Source: Rhynchonema sp. JSB1_4 (Eukaryota > Nematoda > Chromadorea > Monhysterida > Xyalidae). Taken from it: DNA of 64,000 nt. Positions 48,401 to 57,957 of this stretch are shown here, one piece after another. Location of the stretch: positions 1 to 64,000 of the forward strand of contig JASAMV010006346.1 of assembly GCA_030248065.1 (NCBI GenBank). Direction: 5' to 3'. Numbering within the stretch: the first letter of the stretch is position 1; each line of letters opens with the position of its first letter. The notes below the pieces were generated by a model. That model was not told where the DNA came from. It was given only the letters and a program-made list of their open reading frames with translations, and did not search any database. Position numbers and translations under genes: made by a program.

Positions 48401-51400
48401 GACCGGTGCAGAAACCCCAAATGAGCTGTATGTCACGTAACATGGTGATAGGATTACAACAGCTTCTGGATAACTTGACATCACAACTTCAGTCGCTCAA
48501 ACCATTGCTTCACTCGGTGAGGGTGCGAAACATTCCAAAAATTGGCCACATTTTTCGAGAACACAAGTTTGTCCCTAAATTGTGAGGCCGCGTTTTGCGT
48601 TGCAGAAATGAAAATACGATGGGAAAATAGGGCGTTGTCGAAAGTTCCAGAAAATAAGGTTTTCAAATTTTGAAACTCGTGGCTAGCTCCGTGACAGGCC
48701 TAAAAATCCTTTAAATTGCCACTAAGCTACATGGTTGCAGTCATCGTCAGAATTGCGACACATAAAAGCCACAGATTGTATCGCATCCTTAACAAAAAAT
48801 TGAGAGAAACGTCTGGTCTAACAACCCATCAAGGTCCGAAGACCCCAAGGTCTACAAGTCTCTCGGGGTAGCCATACAAATCTGAATACGATATTCAGCC
48901 ATAAGTGCTCATTGTTAATAGCTATTGCAAATGTGATATCACCAAACAATACATCTCTGTCGTAGCTTTCGAACGATATATAACATGCCACAAAAAATTC
49001 CAAAGCTTGAGAGCACAGGTTAAAAAACTGCTTTTTGACGATTCTGGAATGAACCGTCACATCACCGTGTGCGATTTCGGAATTTGGACCGTTACTTGTC
49101 CATAGTAAAAGATAGTATGGGCATGTCATATATCGTTCGATAGCTACTTTGAAGCTATATTGTTTGGTGCAATCAAATGCGCTATAGTCCTTAACAGTAA
49201 CAACTTATAGCCGAATATCTTGTTCAGGTTGGCATGGCTGCAACACTACGTCCATGTTGTTTGAAGTCTTGAAACTCGTCTAGATTGTTAGACTGTACGT
49301 TTATCTGACTTTCTCGTTTCCAATGCAATGCTCTATGTAGCCTATTTGCATTACATTTCCGTCAATGACTGAAACTATGCAGTTTAATGACAATTTTTGG
49401 GTCTTTTTCGGCCTGTCACGGCGCAGTCTAAGGGTATCAAAATTTAAAAACCTTATTTTCCGGTACTTTCGACGACGCTCTTTTTTTGTGTTGCCTTTTC
49501 GTTTTTGCCACGCCAAACGCGGCCTCAAAATTTAGGGACAAACTTGTGTTCTCGAAAAATGTGGCCGATTTTTTGGAATGTTTCGCACCCTCACCGAGTG
49601 AAGCAATGGTTTGAGCGACTGAAGTTGCGATGGCAAGTTATCCAGAAACTGTTGTAATCCTATCACCGTGTTACGTGACATGCAGCTCATTTAGGGTTTC
49701 TGCACCGGTCGTTGCAAGTTGTGAAAAAATTCACTTGTTTCTGGAACGAAAAGTCGCTCTACCGAGAGATAGCGACACTCCAAGGAGTCTAACATTTGTG
49801 CGTGACATGCGCTGACAGAGTGCTTTCCAACGATGTATGACACCATGCCCTGCAGCCCTTCCTACGGTTATGTCCCGAGCCCTTTAAGCAAATAAGGGCC
49901 CAAAATTTTAGGTGCAACCTTGCACCTAACCCTGAATTTTTAGGTGCAATTCTGATTTTTTAGGTGCAAATTGCACCTAAAAAGTGTCTAAAAAAACTAT
50001 GCTGTCAGAAATGTTAGTGTTTTTGACAAGAAAATCACTATTCTTTGAGTAAAATAAGTTACTTCAGAAGCTTCGGGCGCGGCCCGAACCAAAAAGCCCA
50101 AAATGGCGGCCCAAAATTTAAAAAAAACCACTGCCCTCAGGCCCATGTTAGGGTTCTGCTATCAAACGTTGTTGTGTTGTGCAACATAAAAATAGCTCCT
50201 ACCTACATTTTAAAATTCTGTTCGTAAAAAAATGAATATCTACAGAGCTGTTTTTGAGAACTGGTGTTTAACCGCCAAAAGTGTAACACCCGATACGTTG
50301 GAAAAACATGTCGATACCCGATATCAGATACTTTTTGAATGCTGATACCTTGTGATCGCCATTTCCAAGTGGAAAGTTTTGAAAAAAAACGGTTTTTTTT
50401 CAAAACAAAAAATCGGATGAATTTTCCAAGGTCGCGAAACAATGTAGTCAAAAAACGACTGTCAATCGGTTCTAATCAGTGCAAAATGAATACTTTTAAC
50501 ACTTCCAGTGCATTTGTGGCATGTTTCAGGGCATTTCCCAACAAAATTTTGCCGAAAATAGGCATTTTAGACAATGGGTACGTGTAAGTACTGAAAAAAT
50601 ATAAAAAAACGCTTGTTTTCAAAAATATATATATAGCGGAAAAATACGCAAATATAAGACATCACGCATTCACCGGCTTCGGCCTCGTTCTACAATTAGG
50701 TCAACGACGGCACACAAACCTGGTAGACTTTCTTCGTTTTGTCAATCGAATCGGCGAGAACATAGGAGCTGGCGACCACATAGGAAAATCGCACCCAATT
50801 GACGTGCACGAGCGATCTGAATGCCTCACCCACCTCGTTGGCGTATCCTGAAAAAAAAAATAAACGGGTTGGTTGCGCTCACCCATCCACGATACATTAA
50901 ACAAACCAAATTTAGCAGCAACAGGTCAACAAGATTTCAACAAGAACCGCAGTGTATAAGGATAGAGGAAGCCCAAATAAGGTATTATTTTTGACACATT
51001 AGTAATGTCAGCACAGACACTACAGTGGTGCCTATGTGTGTTTTTTATGCTTATTTTGACTAACATAGTCGAAACAAGCCACACTGACATCGCCCGCGCT
51101 TGGCCAAAGTTGTTCCGAACAAGAATATTTCCCAACTTCTGTTAAAAATTGGAAAATTTCGTGAAAAAAGACCGACGTTTCCCGGAGGCTGAGGTTTTTT
51201 TCGGTTTTTTCACGTCCCAGATGGACAGGGTTTTTTTTGGTTTTTTTTCGTGAAAAAAAGCGGTTTTTTCCCATCCGCCAGTATAATTAGCCATAGTGGC
51301 TAGTGGAATTTTAAGGTCTGCCACCGCTGGCTAGAGCTATCTATTATTTTGGCCAGCAGATTTTCGAGACTTCATAATGCAAGCAATGGCGAGTGGAAAA

Positions 51401-52119
51401 ATTGAAAAGAAAAACCCTGCCATACATCTCTTTCATTTTTCGGGATTTTTATTTTCGGGATTTTTTTCGGATTTTGTTCAACATTTTCGACCCTTGGGTC
51501 TTGGGTCAATTGCCCATCCAACAGTGTAGTACTTGGTCAGAGTGTTGTGTTGACGATAGATAGATTGGGACTCGAAATGTGTTGACGATGTAAGATGACC
51601 CAAGTCAGAAATCTGGAGGTTCGACCCAAGCTTGTTGACGATAGATAGATGGAGGGGGTACCCAACAATCAAGGTTACAGCGGATTGGTCTGTAATGCAC
51701 TAAGCAGGTAATAATGTGTAAATATTGATGAAAATGTACCTAGAGGTACCAAATTCGCCGTAGCGCGCGATTCTTTGCCTTTTTTTGGGGTAAAAAATAT
51801 CGACCTTGAGCCATTTTGAGTCAAGATGTGCATTATTGGGCCGATTGTTGTTGACGGTAGACTTAATTTTAAGAAATATAAATTTAATTAACAAACGGAT
51901 TTTATCGAAAATTTTTTTTCGAAAATATAAATTACTGACCCACTGGTCACCATAATGATTGCGACTCAGCGGGGTGGCGCACTTGAGCGCTGCACAAGCA
52001 CAACAAAATGATAACAAGTTCAGCACCAACCAACCCAACAATCGCAGTGGCGTATCTCTGTAGATGTCAACTCCTTCTTTGCGAAAATTCCACGTGAAAC
52101 CGCCTGAATTTCCTGACAT
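45463..52119 (-). CDS. MTFP1: Mitochondrial fission process protein 1 (MTP18), complete
   Basis: Four minus-strand exons, 52119-52035, 50847-50720, 46647-46490, 45640-45463, join in phases 1, 0, 2 to give 182 residues (human 166). Family signatures follow in order: DIYRDTPLRLLGYANEVGEA, SYVVASSYVLADSIDKTKK, AFDTVVWQAFASVIVPGFTI, NRICYF, NWTTTFIGLGAIPFIVHPID and the short C-terminal tail. In animals MTFP1 is an inner mitochondrial membrane protein needed for DRP1-dependent fission. Donors (GTTGGT, GTTTGT, GTGGGT) and acceptors (TTTCAG, CTGCAG, CTGCAG) are ordinary. Introns are 1.2, 4.1 and 0.85 kb and contain at least seven mobile elements. The linker before the second hydrophobic region (start of exon 3) is diverged, so the exact acceptor there is the least certain junction. 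Confidence 0.95.
45658..45942. mobile_element. Fold-back element S, copy 1, MTFP1 intron 3
   Basis: CATTTCTAATTTC and GAAATTAGAAACTTAC are inverted ends; inward lie CAGGGAAACTCCCGTTCGAA, GTCGAGGCAGGCAACAAG and ACAAGCCACGCAGCTG with their complements. It ends about 20 bp from the exon 4 acceptor. Copy 2 is at 62965-63233. Confidence 0.7.
46300..46404. mobile_element. 105-bp fold-back, MTFP1 intron 3
   Basis: GTCAAATCATTTCGTCAAGC and GACGAGATGATTTGAC are inverted with TCGTCGAAC/GTTCGAGGA further in; arms of about 38 bp. Confidence 0.55.
46759..47033. mobile_element. TA-flanked MITE, copy 3, MTFP1 intron 2
   Basis: Ends TTGGTCGCACAATGAC and GGTCATTGTGCGACCAA with TA on both sides (46757 and 47034). 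Same family as 24081, 27841 and 62277. Confidence 0.9.
47650..48022. mobile_element. hAT-like element, family B (ACTAACCGCCGC words), MTFP1 intron 2
   Basis: CAGTGTAGTTCCTGG and CCAGGAACTACACTG inverted ends; GGTACACTAACCGCCGC words inside each end; common core (AGTCGCCAAAATACCC, GGAGAATTTTTTTCC) in the middle. The flanking 8-mers (TAGTTAGT, ATCCTAGT) do not match well, so the insertion is old or rearranged. Confidence 0.75.
48228..49884. mobile_element. 1.66-kb TTAA-flanked giant palindrome, MTFP1 intron 2
   Basis: AGGGCTCGGGACATAACC at 48228 and GGTTATGTCCCGAGCCCT ending at 49884, with TTAA on each side (48224, 49885). The arms of about 800 bp are inverted copies along their whole length: for example ATGTGGCC/GGCCACAT, CAAACAATAC and the CATCGTTGGAAAGCA block appear in both. 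The centre is near 49055. Arms differ at many sites, so it is old. The open frames across it are palindrome artefacts. TTAA target suggests piggyBac-type mobilisation. Confidence 0.88.
49885..50719. repeat. MTFP1 intron 2 near exon 2: repeat relics
   Basis: TTAGGTGCAA words at 49907-49985 mirror those at 47262-47325 on the other side of the inserted elements, so they are probably the two ends of one interrupted element. At 50213-50353 is a decayed copy of the GTATCGG element of 8630-9089. Confidence 0.5.
51132..51288. repeat. Fragment of TACTKGC family, MTFP1 intron 1
   Basis: Runs of A and T joined by CGG/CCG and a terminal CCGCCAGTATA match the right end of the family complete at 53343-53742. 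Left end missing. Confidence 0.55.
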
Positions 52120-52349
52120 CGTGCAGTCGAATCAGAGGAACATCTCCAGAACAGAAGTCGAACAGTTTATGTGATAAAATGGGCAGTCACAAGCAGTGTA
52201 GTTCCTGGACCCCCTACCCGCCCCGCCCTGGTACCCTACCCGCCCCGATTTTTGCCCTCAAAACGCCCATTTTCGGTCAAAAATGGCCAAATTTCGACCT
52301 AAAACCCTTAAAAGTGCAAAAAATCGCGCGCTACGCGCGATATATACAC

Positions 52350-52435
52350 TTTCTAGCACACACACTGTCCAGCTTATGCGTGTTGTTGACGTTACCATGT
52401 TGCTTCTGATGCAATAAAAAACTTGAACTTGAACT
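52350..52435 (+). mobile_element. LINE 3' end with TTGAAC tail, inserted in family A element
   Basis: Compared with the uninterrupted copy at 56020-56060, about 85 bp are extra here, ending AATAAAAAAC followed by three TTGAAC repeats. Hexamer-repeat tails of this kind are typical of CR1/L2-like retrotransposon 3' ends. The full element is absent (extreme 5' truncation). Confidence 0.65.
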
Positions 52436-52543
52436 TGAACATAAAAATAGGCATCCAAAAAACTTGTATTGTACCCTACCCGCCCCGAAAATTCTTCCCC
52501 CCTCCCCCCCAAACCGAATTCCCCCCCAAGATTCCAGGTACAC

Positions 52544-52918
52544 CAATGGTGTAGCTGGGGGGGGGGGGGTGGGGGGTCCCCCCTAGGTACAGTAGGTAGG
52601 TTGCCGCCCCTCACCTGGTACAGTAGGTAGGTTGCCGCCCCTCCCCTGGTACAGTAGGTAGGTTGCCGCCCCACCTAACTTTTCACCCAAAACATTCATT
52701 TTTGGCTTAAAATTGCATAAAATTAGCATATTTGTCTGCAAATAGGCGAAAAATTGCACGCTGCGCGCGAAATTAGTATTTTAGGCCACATTTTCTTCAG
52801 TATTTAGACATAAAAAATTTCGGTTTCCAGATGAGCCCCACCCCCAAGTGGTGCGACCCCCCTAGCTCGGCTGGTACAGTAGGTAGGTTGCCGCCCCGCC
52901 TGGGTAGCTACACCACTG
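52544..52918. mobile_element. hAT-like element, family C, copy 2
   Basis: CAATGGTGTAGCT and AGCTACACCACTG ends with exact 8-bp duplication AGGTACAC (52536-52543, 52919-52926). The duplicated site lies inside a family A word region, so it inserted into element 52194-52997. Confidence 0.92.
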
Positions 52919-53004
52919 AGGTACACTACCCCCCTACCCGCCCCGGATTTTTCCACCTATGTACCCTACCCGCCCCGCAAAAGTAGCCACAGCACTGTTG
53001 GGGG

Positions 53005-53804
53005 CAGTGTAGTTCCTGGGGGGGAGGGGGGTCCCCCCTCGGGTACGCTATCTCCCCCTCAGGTGGTCTATCCCCCTATCTCCCCCTCCGGGTACACTAT
53101 CTCCCCCAATTTTTGCCTAAAATAGGCATTTTTAGGCCTAAAATGGGCATTTTTGTCCCAAAAATGTGTGATTTTTAGGTCAATGTTCTCAAAAGTCGCC
53201 AAAATGCCCTTTTTATGAAGAATTTTTTCCAAAAAGGGGCAAAAATAGGTCAAATTTTCTACCTCAAAAAGTGACTTTTCCCGAATTTGGGTCTCCCCCC
53301 CCCCCCGTCCCCCCCCTCGGGGGTACACTATCTCCCCCTCTATACTTGCGGGCCGCAAAAAAAACCGTTTTTTTTCCGAAAAAAAAAACCGAAAAAAACC
53401 GTTTTTTTCCGAGGCCCGGAAAAATACGTTTTTATTTTTCCGAAAATTTTTCCAAGTGGCAACTTTTGGAAAAAAAACGGTTTTTTTTCCAAAAATTTCC
53501 GAGATATTTTCAAGGGTTGCGAAAGGATGTTGTCAAAACCAATGTAAATCGGTGCTAAACAGTTCAAAATGAGCACTTTTTAATCTCCAAGTGCATTTTT
53601 AGCCCGTTTCAGGCCATTTCCAGACAAAATTTTCTCCAAAATAGGCGTTTTTGGACCGTGGGTATCCTTAAGTACTGGAAAAATATTTGGAAAAAAACGG
53701 TTTTTTTTCCAAAAATATATTTTGCGGAAAAATACGCAAGTATATCCCCCTCCGAAAAAAACGGAGGGTCCGCTATCCCCCCCCCCGGACCAGCAACTAC
53801 ACTG
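53005..53804. mobile_element. hAT-like element, family E (CTATCTCCCCCTC words)
   Basis: CAGTGTAGTTCCTGG and CCAGCAACTACACTG ends with exact 8-bp duplication GTTGGGGG (52997-53004, 53805-53812). CTATCTCCCCCTC words near both ends; the common core (AGTCGCCAAAATGCCC) at 53190-53290. A TACTTGCG element is inserted at 53343-53742. Confidence 0.9.
53343..53742. mobile_element. TA-flanked TACTTGCG element, complete reference copy
   Basis: TACTTGCGGGCCGC and GCGGAAAAATACGCAAGTA ends, each beside TA. Interior: AAAAACCGTTTTTTTCCG runs, GTTGTCAAAACCAATG, TAAGTACTGGAAAAATATTTG. It lies inside family E words on both sides. Confidence 0.85.
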
Positions 53805-53823
53805 GTTGGGGGGACCCCCCACC

Positions 53824-54090
53824 TGTGTAGGTCCTGGTCCGGAGGGGAGAGTCCGCTATCTCCCCCTCCGGACCAGGAACTACACTGGTTGGGGGGACCT
53901 TTCACACGATTTTCACACGATTCCACACATAATAAACACATTAAAAATTTTCACCCCAAAACCTAACCCCCCCCATACCCCCCTGGGTACATAACCCCCC
54001 CAGGCCATCGGCTCTGGTACAGTAGGTATCCCCCCTCTCCGAGCGCGGTACAGTAGGTATCCCCCCTCCAGAGTACCTCCAACACTGCTG
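53824..54090. repeat. Small E-like element and F-family end
   Basis: 53824-53890 is a 67-bp miniature: GTGTAGGTCCTGGTCC to GGACCAGGAACTACACTG with one CTATCTCCCCCTC word between. 53968-54090 holds GGTACAGTAGGTATCC words and ends ACCTCCAACACTG, an F-family end whose partner is not adjacent. Confidence 0.6.
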
Positions 54091-54167
54091 GTCACAAGGA
54101 CAAATTTGTACACCCCTAAGGAGGAAGCGGGGAAAACCCAAATTCAGGAAAAGGTCACTTTCTCGGG

Positions 54168-54439
54168 CAGTGTAGTTCCTGGTCCGGAGGGGGAACAGAA
54201 ATACCCTCCACTATTTTCGGAGGGGGAACAGACAGACGTACCTACCTGGGGGGGGAAGGGGGGGAAGTCCCAATTTGGGGGGGGGACGGAAAAAAGTCAT
54301 TTTTTGAGGTCGAAAAATTGGACTATTTTTGCCTTCTTTTGCGAAAAATCCCCTATAAAAAGGGTATTTTGGCGTTTTTTTGGAGGTTTCACCTAATGTT
54401 TACCTATTTTTGGCCTCCTCCCCCCCAGGAACTACACTG
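54168..54439. mobile_element. 272-bp hAT-like element with exact duplication
   Basis: CAGTGTAGTTCCTGG and CCAGGAACTACACTG ends, 8-bp duplication TTCTCGGG (54160-54167, 54440-54447). Interior has the common core (TTTTTTGAGGTCG, AAAAAGGGTATTTTGGCG). Confidence 0.92.
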
Positions 54440-55188
54440 TTCTCGGGTGAACGATCACGAGCTGAGCTGGCTCGGCCAGATATCCAATAATGGCCCGGTT
54501 CTATGTAGGTGTTTTTTGAAATGTGCGGCCGCTGGCTATACTTGCGTATTTTTCCGCAAAATATATTTTTGGAAAAAAACCGTTTTTTTTCGGAAAAAAA
54601 CCGTTTTTTTGCAAATATTTTTCCAGTACTTAAGGATACCGATGGCCCAAAAACGCCTATTTTGGAGAAAATTTTGTCGGGAAATGGCCTGAAACAGGCT
54701 AAAAATGCACTTCGAGATTAAAAAGTGCTCATTTTGAACTGTTTAGCACCAGTGCTGTGCAGTGTTGGAGGTACTCTGGAGGGTGGGATACCTACTGTAC
54801 CGCGCTCGGCGAGGGGGGATACCTACTGTACCAGAGCCGATGGGCTGGGGGGGGGGGGGTTATGTACCTAGGGGGGGACCAAGGTACATTAGTAAATGTA
54901 ATGTCAATTTTTGCCCAAGATAGGCATTTTTTGGCCTAAAATGGGCATTTTTAGGCCTAAAATGGGTAATTTTTAGGTCGATGGTGTCAAAAGTCGCCAA
55001 AATACCCTTTTTATGGAGAATTTTTTCCAAAAAGAGCCAAAGATCGGTCAAATTTTCTACCTCAAAAAGTGACTTTTTCCTGGATTTGGGTCTTCCCCCC
55101 CCCCTTCCCCCCAGGGAGGTACACTAACCGCCGCACGGAAAAAAGGGGTAGGTACACTAACCGCCGCGCCGGACCAGGAACTACACTG

Positions 55189-55496
55189 CCAATACCAGAC
55201 CAGAAACCCAATACCAAACCAATACTAAGACCAATACCCAATACCCAATACCAATACCAACCCAATACTCAATACCAATACCAACCCAATACCAAACCCA
55301 ATACCAGGCACTTCAGTAGTATTGATCTGGTATTGGGTATTGATTGGTATTGGTATTGGGTCTCACCCGGTATTGGTATTGGGTATTGGTATTGGGTCAC
55401 CAATTTGGTATTGGTATTGGGTATTGGGTATTGGTACAGGGCCGGTATTGGTATTGGGTATTGGTATTGGGTGTCAAAAGTGGTATTGTGCCCAGG
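55189..55496. repeat. GGTATTGGGTATTGG / CCAATACC repeat arms (family I)
   Basis: CCAATACC words (55189-55310) then GGTATTGG words (55330-55490) form two inverted arms that meet near 55316 (GGCACTTCAGTAG). The right end reads TGGTATTGTGCCC; related arms flank element J at 27457-27513 and 28206-28275. Confidence 0.7.
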
Positions 55497-56353
55497 CAGT
55501 GTAGTGGCAGGCAGATGGTTGCAAGGTACCCTTGGGGGGGATGGATCCAGATGGTTGCAAGGTACCCCCCTACCCAGCCTCCGGGAGGTTGCAAGGTACC
55601 CCTGAGGTCCGAAAAAAAGGGTGTTTTTTGCATGCATTATACTGCAAATTTGGCCGAAAAATTGGTACTTTTTTGCATTTTGGCCGAAAATTTGCCTAAA
55701 ATACCTATTCTATGGAGGTTTGCGCGTGGAGCGCGCGATTTTTGAGGTCGAAAAACACCCATTTTTTCCTATAAAATCCATAAATTTATGGTTGCAAGCA
55801 GTGCTGTGGCTGGGGGGGGGTCCCCCCCAATGGTACCCTACCCGCCCCGGCCTGGTACGCTACCCCCTACCCGCCCCGCTCTTGTAGCCTACCCCCTACC
55901 CGCCCCGCCCTGGTACCCTACCCGCCCCGATTTTTACCCCCAAAATGCCCATTTTTCGGTCAAAAATGCCCAAATTTCGACCGAAAACCCTAAAAAGTGC
56001 AAAAAATCTCGCGCTGCGCGCGATATATGCACTTTTTAGTACATAAAAACAGGCACCCGAAAAAAACTTGTGTTGTACCCTACCCGCCCCGAAAAATCTT
56101 CCCCCTCCTCCCCAAACCGGATTTCCCCCCCCCCCCAAAATCCCAGGTACACTACCCCCCTACCCGCCCCGATTTTTTCCACCTATGTACCCTACCCGCC
56201 CCGCAAAAGTAGCCACAGCACTGGTTGCAAGGTACCCTCCGGGATGGTTGCAAGGTACCTGCCCTTCCCCCCATCCCCCCCAAGGGGTGGTTGCAAGGTA
56301 CCTACTCCTTAGGGGGGAATCCCCCCCATCCCCCCCCCCCAGCCACTACACTG
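55497..56353. mobile_element. hAT-like element, family D, copy 2
   Basis: CAGTGTAGTGGCAGG and AGCCACTACACTG ends with exact 8-bp duplication TGCCCAGG (55489-55496, 56354-56361). GGTTGCAAGGTACC words on both sides. A family A element is inserted at 55799-56223. Confidence 0.93.
55799..56223. mobile_element. hAT-like element, family A (TACCCTACCCGCCCCG words), intact
   Basis: CAGTGCTGTGGCT and AGCCACAGCACTG ends with exact 8-bp duplication GTTGCAAG (55791-55798, 56224-56231), which is part of a family D word. Centre carries TCGCGCTGCGCGCGA. 425 bp, non-coding. Confidence 0.94.
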
Positions 56354-56527
56354 TGCCCAGGCCTATTTCGGTCGAAATTTGGGCATTTTTACCCAAAAAT
56401 GGGGATTTTGGGGGTAAAAATTCGGGGGGGGTCGGGAACCTGGGGGGGGCGGGTAGGCGGGTAGGTTACAAGAGCGGGGCGGGTAGGGGGCAGCGTACCA
56501 GGCCGGGGCGGGTAGGGTACCATGGGG

Positions 56528-56969
56528 CACTGTAGTGGCTGGGGGGGGGGGGATGGGGGGGGGGGGTCCCCCCCCCCCTAAGGGGTATCTATCTCGAGTC
56601 AACCCTTAGGGGGGGGCTGGGGGGGGAAGGGTATCTATCTCGAGCCGACCCCAAAGGGTATCTCGAGTAAGCAGATTTATGGTTTTCAAAGGCAAAAATA
56701 GGTGTTTTTCGACCTCGGGACCCCCAAAAAATCGCGCGCTCCGCGCGCAGACACCCAAAAATGGTCATTTTAGGCCAATTTTCGGCAAAAATGTAAAAAA
56801 TACCCATTTTTAGGCCAATTTTGCAGTAAAATTGCATGCAAAAAACGGCCTTTTTTCGCCTTTTGACGGACCATAGGGGTATCTTGGGTAGCCTCTGGGG
56901 GGTATCTCGAGTAAGTCCGAAACCTTCCCCCCTAGGGTATCTTGGGTCGATTGGCCTGCCACCACACTG
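56528..56969. mobile_element. hAT-like element, family G (GGGTATCTCGAGT words)
   Basis: CACTGTAGTGGCTGG and CCTGCCACCACACTG ends (the left has one substitution). GTATCTATCTCGAGTC and GGTATCTCGAGTAAG words on both sides, hairpin CGCGCGCTCCGCGCGC in the core. Flanks match poorly (CCATGGGG, CTTGGGGG). Inserted in an inverted A element whose end is at 57014. Confidence 0.75.
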
Positions 56970-57154
56970 CTTGGGGGACCCCCCCCCCCCCCCCCCCCCC
57001 CAGCCACAGCACTGCTATACCATGCCAAACATCGGGGGGGGATACCTACTGTACCAGGCGAGGGGGATACCTACTGTACTGGGGAGGCTACCCCCCCAAA
57101 CCCCCCACCTCCAACACTGGTGCTGTCTGCTGTGGCTACTTTGGCGGGGCGGGT

Positions 57155-57957
57155 AGTTTCAAGTTTTATGCATGCTTTCGCAAAAGCCTAACGGCAGGCT
57201 AGGAAGAATTAACAAAATGAGCTAAATATGAGCAAGCAAACACGGACAAACAGAACGGGTAGGGCGGGGGTAACGGTAACGTATGGTAACTTACTATTTA
57301 CCTGGCATGCAGACACTGTCTTACCAACAGCGTTTGCATGCCCTAAATTTAGACCCCCTAATTTATCGCCGGACCGTGAACGATCTTGTGCTCGTGTACA
57401 AGGTCATTCACGGTCACATACCTGGGGTAACCAAGGAATCCTTCTTTCCATCTCGTGACACCGGCCGCCCAACCCGAGGGCACTCCCACAGTTTGTGTCG
57501 AGTCCATGGCGCGGGTGCGGACTTGTCCGGATACTGGGCCTATCGTGTCGTGGACCTCTGGAACAGGCTACCAGAGGGCGTCGTCTCTGCTGCCTCAATT
57601 GCGGCCTTTAAAACTAAACTAAACTCACGTGGTCGAGACGTAGTTTCTTGCCACATTATCTCAAAATTTTCAGCCGTCGTTGACTGATCTCCTCAGTCAC
57701 TGGGTTGCTGCTTTCAGATCGTCATCAATTTTGTTGACATCTGTTATCATCTCGTGTTCGCCATCGGTTGCTGATTTATCGCCTGCCGTTGCTGTGTTGT
57801 TTGCTGTTTTTGGGTCTCTCCGGTGCGTTTTGTCGTTTGATCATTCATGATTATAATTTTGTGTGCTTTTTGCTGATATGTCTCTTTTTTAGGTGTTTGC
57901 CGGATCTCCTGAAGGTCTTTGCGTGAGCTTACAGATAAAATTTGAATTTGAATTTGT
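57155..57957 (+). pseudogene. 5'-truncated non-LTR retrotransposon (CR1/L2-like)
   Basis: The open frame at 57283-57687 reads like the C-terminal part of a non-LTR reverse transcriptase: YQQRLHALNLDPLIYRR, NDLVLVYKVIHG, TRGHSHSL, YRVVDLWNRLPEGVV, AAFKTKLNS. About 270 bp of 3' sequence follow, ending in TTTGAATTTGAATTTG, a hexamer-type tail. The start at 57155 is where the surrounding family A sequence breaks off; a frame shift lies near 57280. The endonuclease and polymerase core are missing, so it cannot move itself. Confidence 0.8.

Larger units (their letters stand above)
52194..52997. mobile_element. hAT-like element, family A words, mismatched ends
   Basis: Left end CAGTGTAGTTCCTGG belongs to family B/E, right end GTAGCCACAGCACTG to family A. 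Words TACCCTACCCGCCCCG lie near both ends and the core has the CGCGCGCTACGCGCG hairpin. Flanks do not match (GTCACAAG, TTGGGGGC). Contains a LINE 3' end (about 52350-52435) and a C element (52544-52918). Confidence 0.7.
54760..57119. mobile_element. hAT-like element, family F (GATACCTACTGTACC words)
   Basis: CAGTGTTGGAGGT and ACCTCCAACACTG ends; flanks GTGCTGTG and GTGCTGTC (7 of 8). GATACCTACTGTACC words near both ends. Between them are a B right arm ending 55188, an AATACC-rich I segment (55189-55496), a D element, and an inverted A element ending 57014 that itself holds a G element. Confidence 0.8.

Noticed and set aside
48224..49888. Open frames on both strands of the large palindrome as transposase genes
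   Set aside because: Each frame is mirrored by the opposite arm and none exceeds 106 codons or shows a motif.
55069..55605. 178-codon plus-strand frame rich in Tyr-Trp
   Set aside because: It is the GGTATTGG simple repeat of family I read in frame and spans several element boundaries.
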